From positions 72,303,345-72,367,344 of the forward strand of contig NC_087065.1 of the NCBI RefSeq assembly GCF_963678635.1: a stretch of 64,000 nucleotides of DNA. Direction: 5' to 3'. Position numbers and translations under genes: made by a program. Shown here in pieces: positions 63,721 through 64,000 of the stretch (position 1 is its first letter; each line of letters starts with the position of its first letter). Source of the DNA: Symsagittifera roscoffensis. Lineage: Eukaryota; Xenacoelomorpha; Acoela; Convolutidae. Under the pieces are notes generated by a model, which worked only from the letters and a program-made list of their open reading frames with translations, had not been told where the DNA came from and ran no database searches.

Positions 63721-64000
63721 TTAGAATAACATATGTTTGGCAAATCTTATCAAATCATGATCATTAAGTTTGAAACCTATTGGAAATTTGTTTGTAATTA
63801 TAACATGAGCAACATAAATACAATAAAGTCCGCATAACATTGAATCAGCTGATTGTATTGGTTTTTTCAACAGTAGCTGATTTCCCTCGTGAATTGTACG
63901 TCGCATATTCTTGTACACTAGGGGATAATCACATAATCGTTTGCCTAGAGGATCTGCGAAGAATATCTGTCCTCCAGCTTGAGCAAAAAGCAACCAGTGG
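63721..64000 (-). CDS. Adenain-like cysteine protease, C-terminal part
   Basis: The frame runs from the window edge to a TAA at 63721-63723; the N-terminus is beyond 64000. The pattern of Polinton/adenovirus-type C5 (Ulp1-fold) proteases is visible: HW at the very edge (catalytic His), FFADPLG (acidic residue), and QSADSMLCGLYCIYVAH with the Gln and the catalytic Cys. In Polintons this protease matures capsid proteins. It lies on the same strand as polB, 4.5 kb upstream of it, supporting a Polinton-type element from about 54.6 kb to beyond the window. Confidence 0.78.
   Translation of the reverse strand, partial: HWLLFAQAGGQIFFADPLGKRLCDYPLVYKNMRRTIHEGNQLLLKKPIQSADSMLCGLYCIYVAHVIITNKFPIGFKLNDHDLIRFAKHMLF

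Overview
The window looks like AT-rich nuclear DNA of an invertebrate animal. Evidence: spliced genes with GT/AG introns, a ubiquitin protease of the animal USP44/49 type, Ty3/gypsy retrotransposons with envelope-like remnants, and a Polinton/Maverick-type DNA virus-like element. A nematode or similar repeat-rich genome is possible, but nothing here fixes the phylum. Most of the window is mobile or repetitive DNA; only two ordinary host genes are convincing.

Layout. 1-2233: a chain of A/C-rich, G-poor plus-strand ORFs in shifting frames, probably retroelement or viral-like remnants. 2234-4460: no firm gene. 4461-5671: hairpin and fold-back repeats. 5871-10746 (minus): a three-exon class I SAM-dependent methyltransferase whose closest resemblance is to a bacterial family. 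11.3-15.9 kb: fold-back repeat copies, short tandem repeats and dispersed repeats. 16291-17781 (minus): a USP44/49-like deubiquitinase in one open exon. 18.3-19.5 kb: dispersed repeats. 19937-20913 and 43299-49218: the two halves of a decayed Ty3/gypsy element with an env-like 3' region (element B).

Element B is split by element A (20914-43298), a 22.4-kb LTR retrotransposon with 924/912-bp LTRs (TGTGACATTC...GAATGTTACA). Element A has a 2.9-kb leader with a cluster of GGAGGGGTC-type motifs, then gag, zinc knuckles, aspartic protease, only the start of reverse transcriptase, and integrase. Downstream of integrase lies about 10 kb of extra coding sequence: a macro-domain ORF, a full SGNH-hydrolase ORF, a second (and perhaps third) SGNH-like domain, and several unrecognised ORFs. 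The RT core and RNase H are missing at a lesion marked by a 42-bp inverted repeat, so this copy cannot be autonomous.

49.8-54.7 kb: a coiled-coil plus J-domain fragment, hairpins and otherwise featureless DNA. 54680-59254 (minus): a protein-primed family B DNA polymerase with N-terminal zinc fingers, two clear introns and two frameshifts in A8 runs. 63721-64000 (minus): the end of an adenain-like cysteine protease, cut by the window edge. Polymerase and protease together indicate a Polinton/Maverick-like element. Between them is a 3.7-kb segment bounded by ~120-bp inverted repeats. It carries a PC4-like single-strand DNA-binding protein gene and a neighbour with an HUH-nuclease-like HxH motif, and is a candidate separate element or an unusual module of the Polinton.
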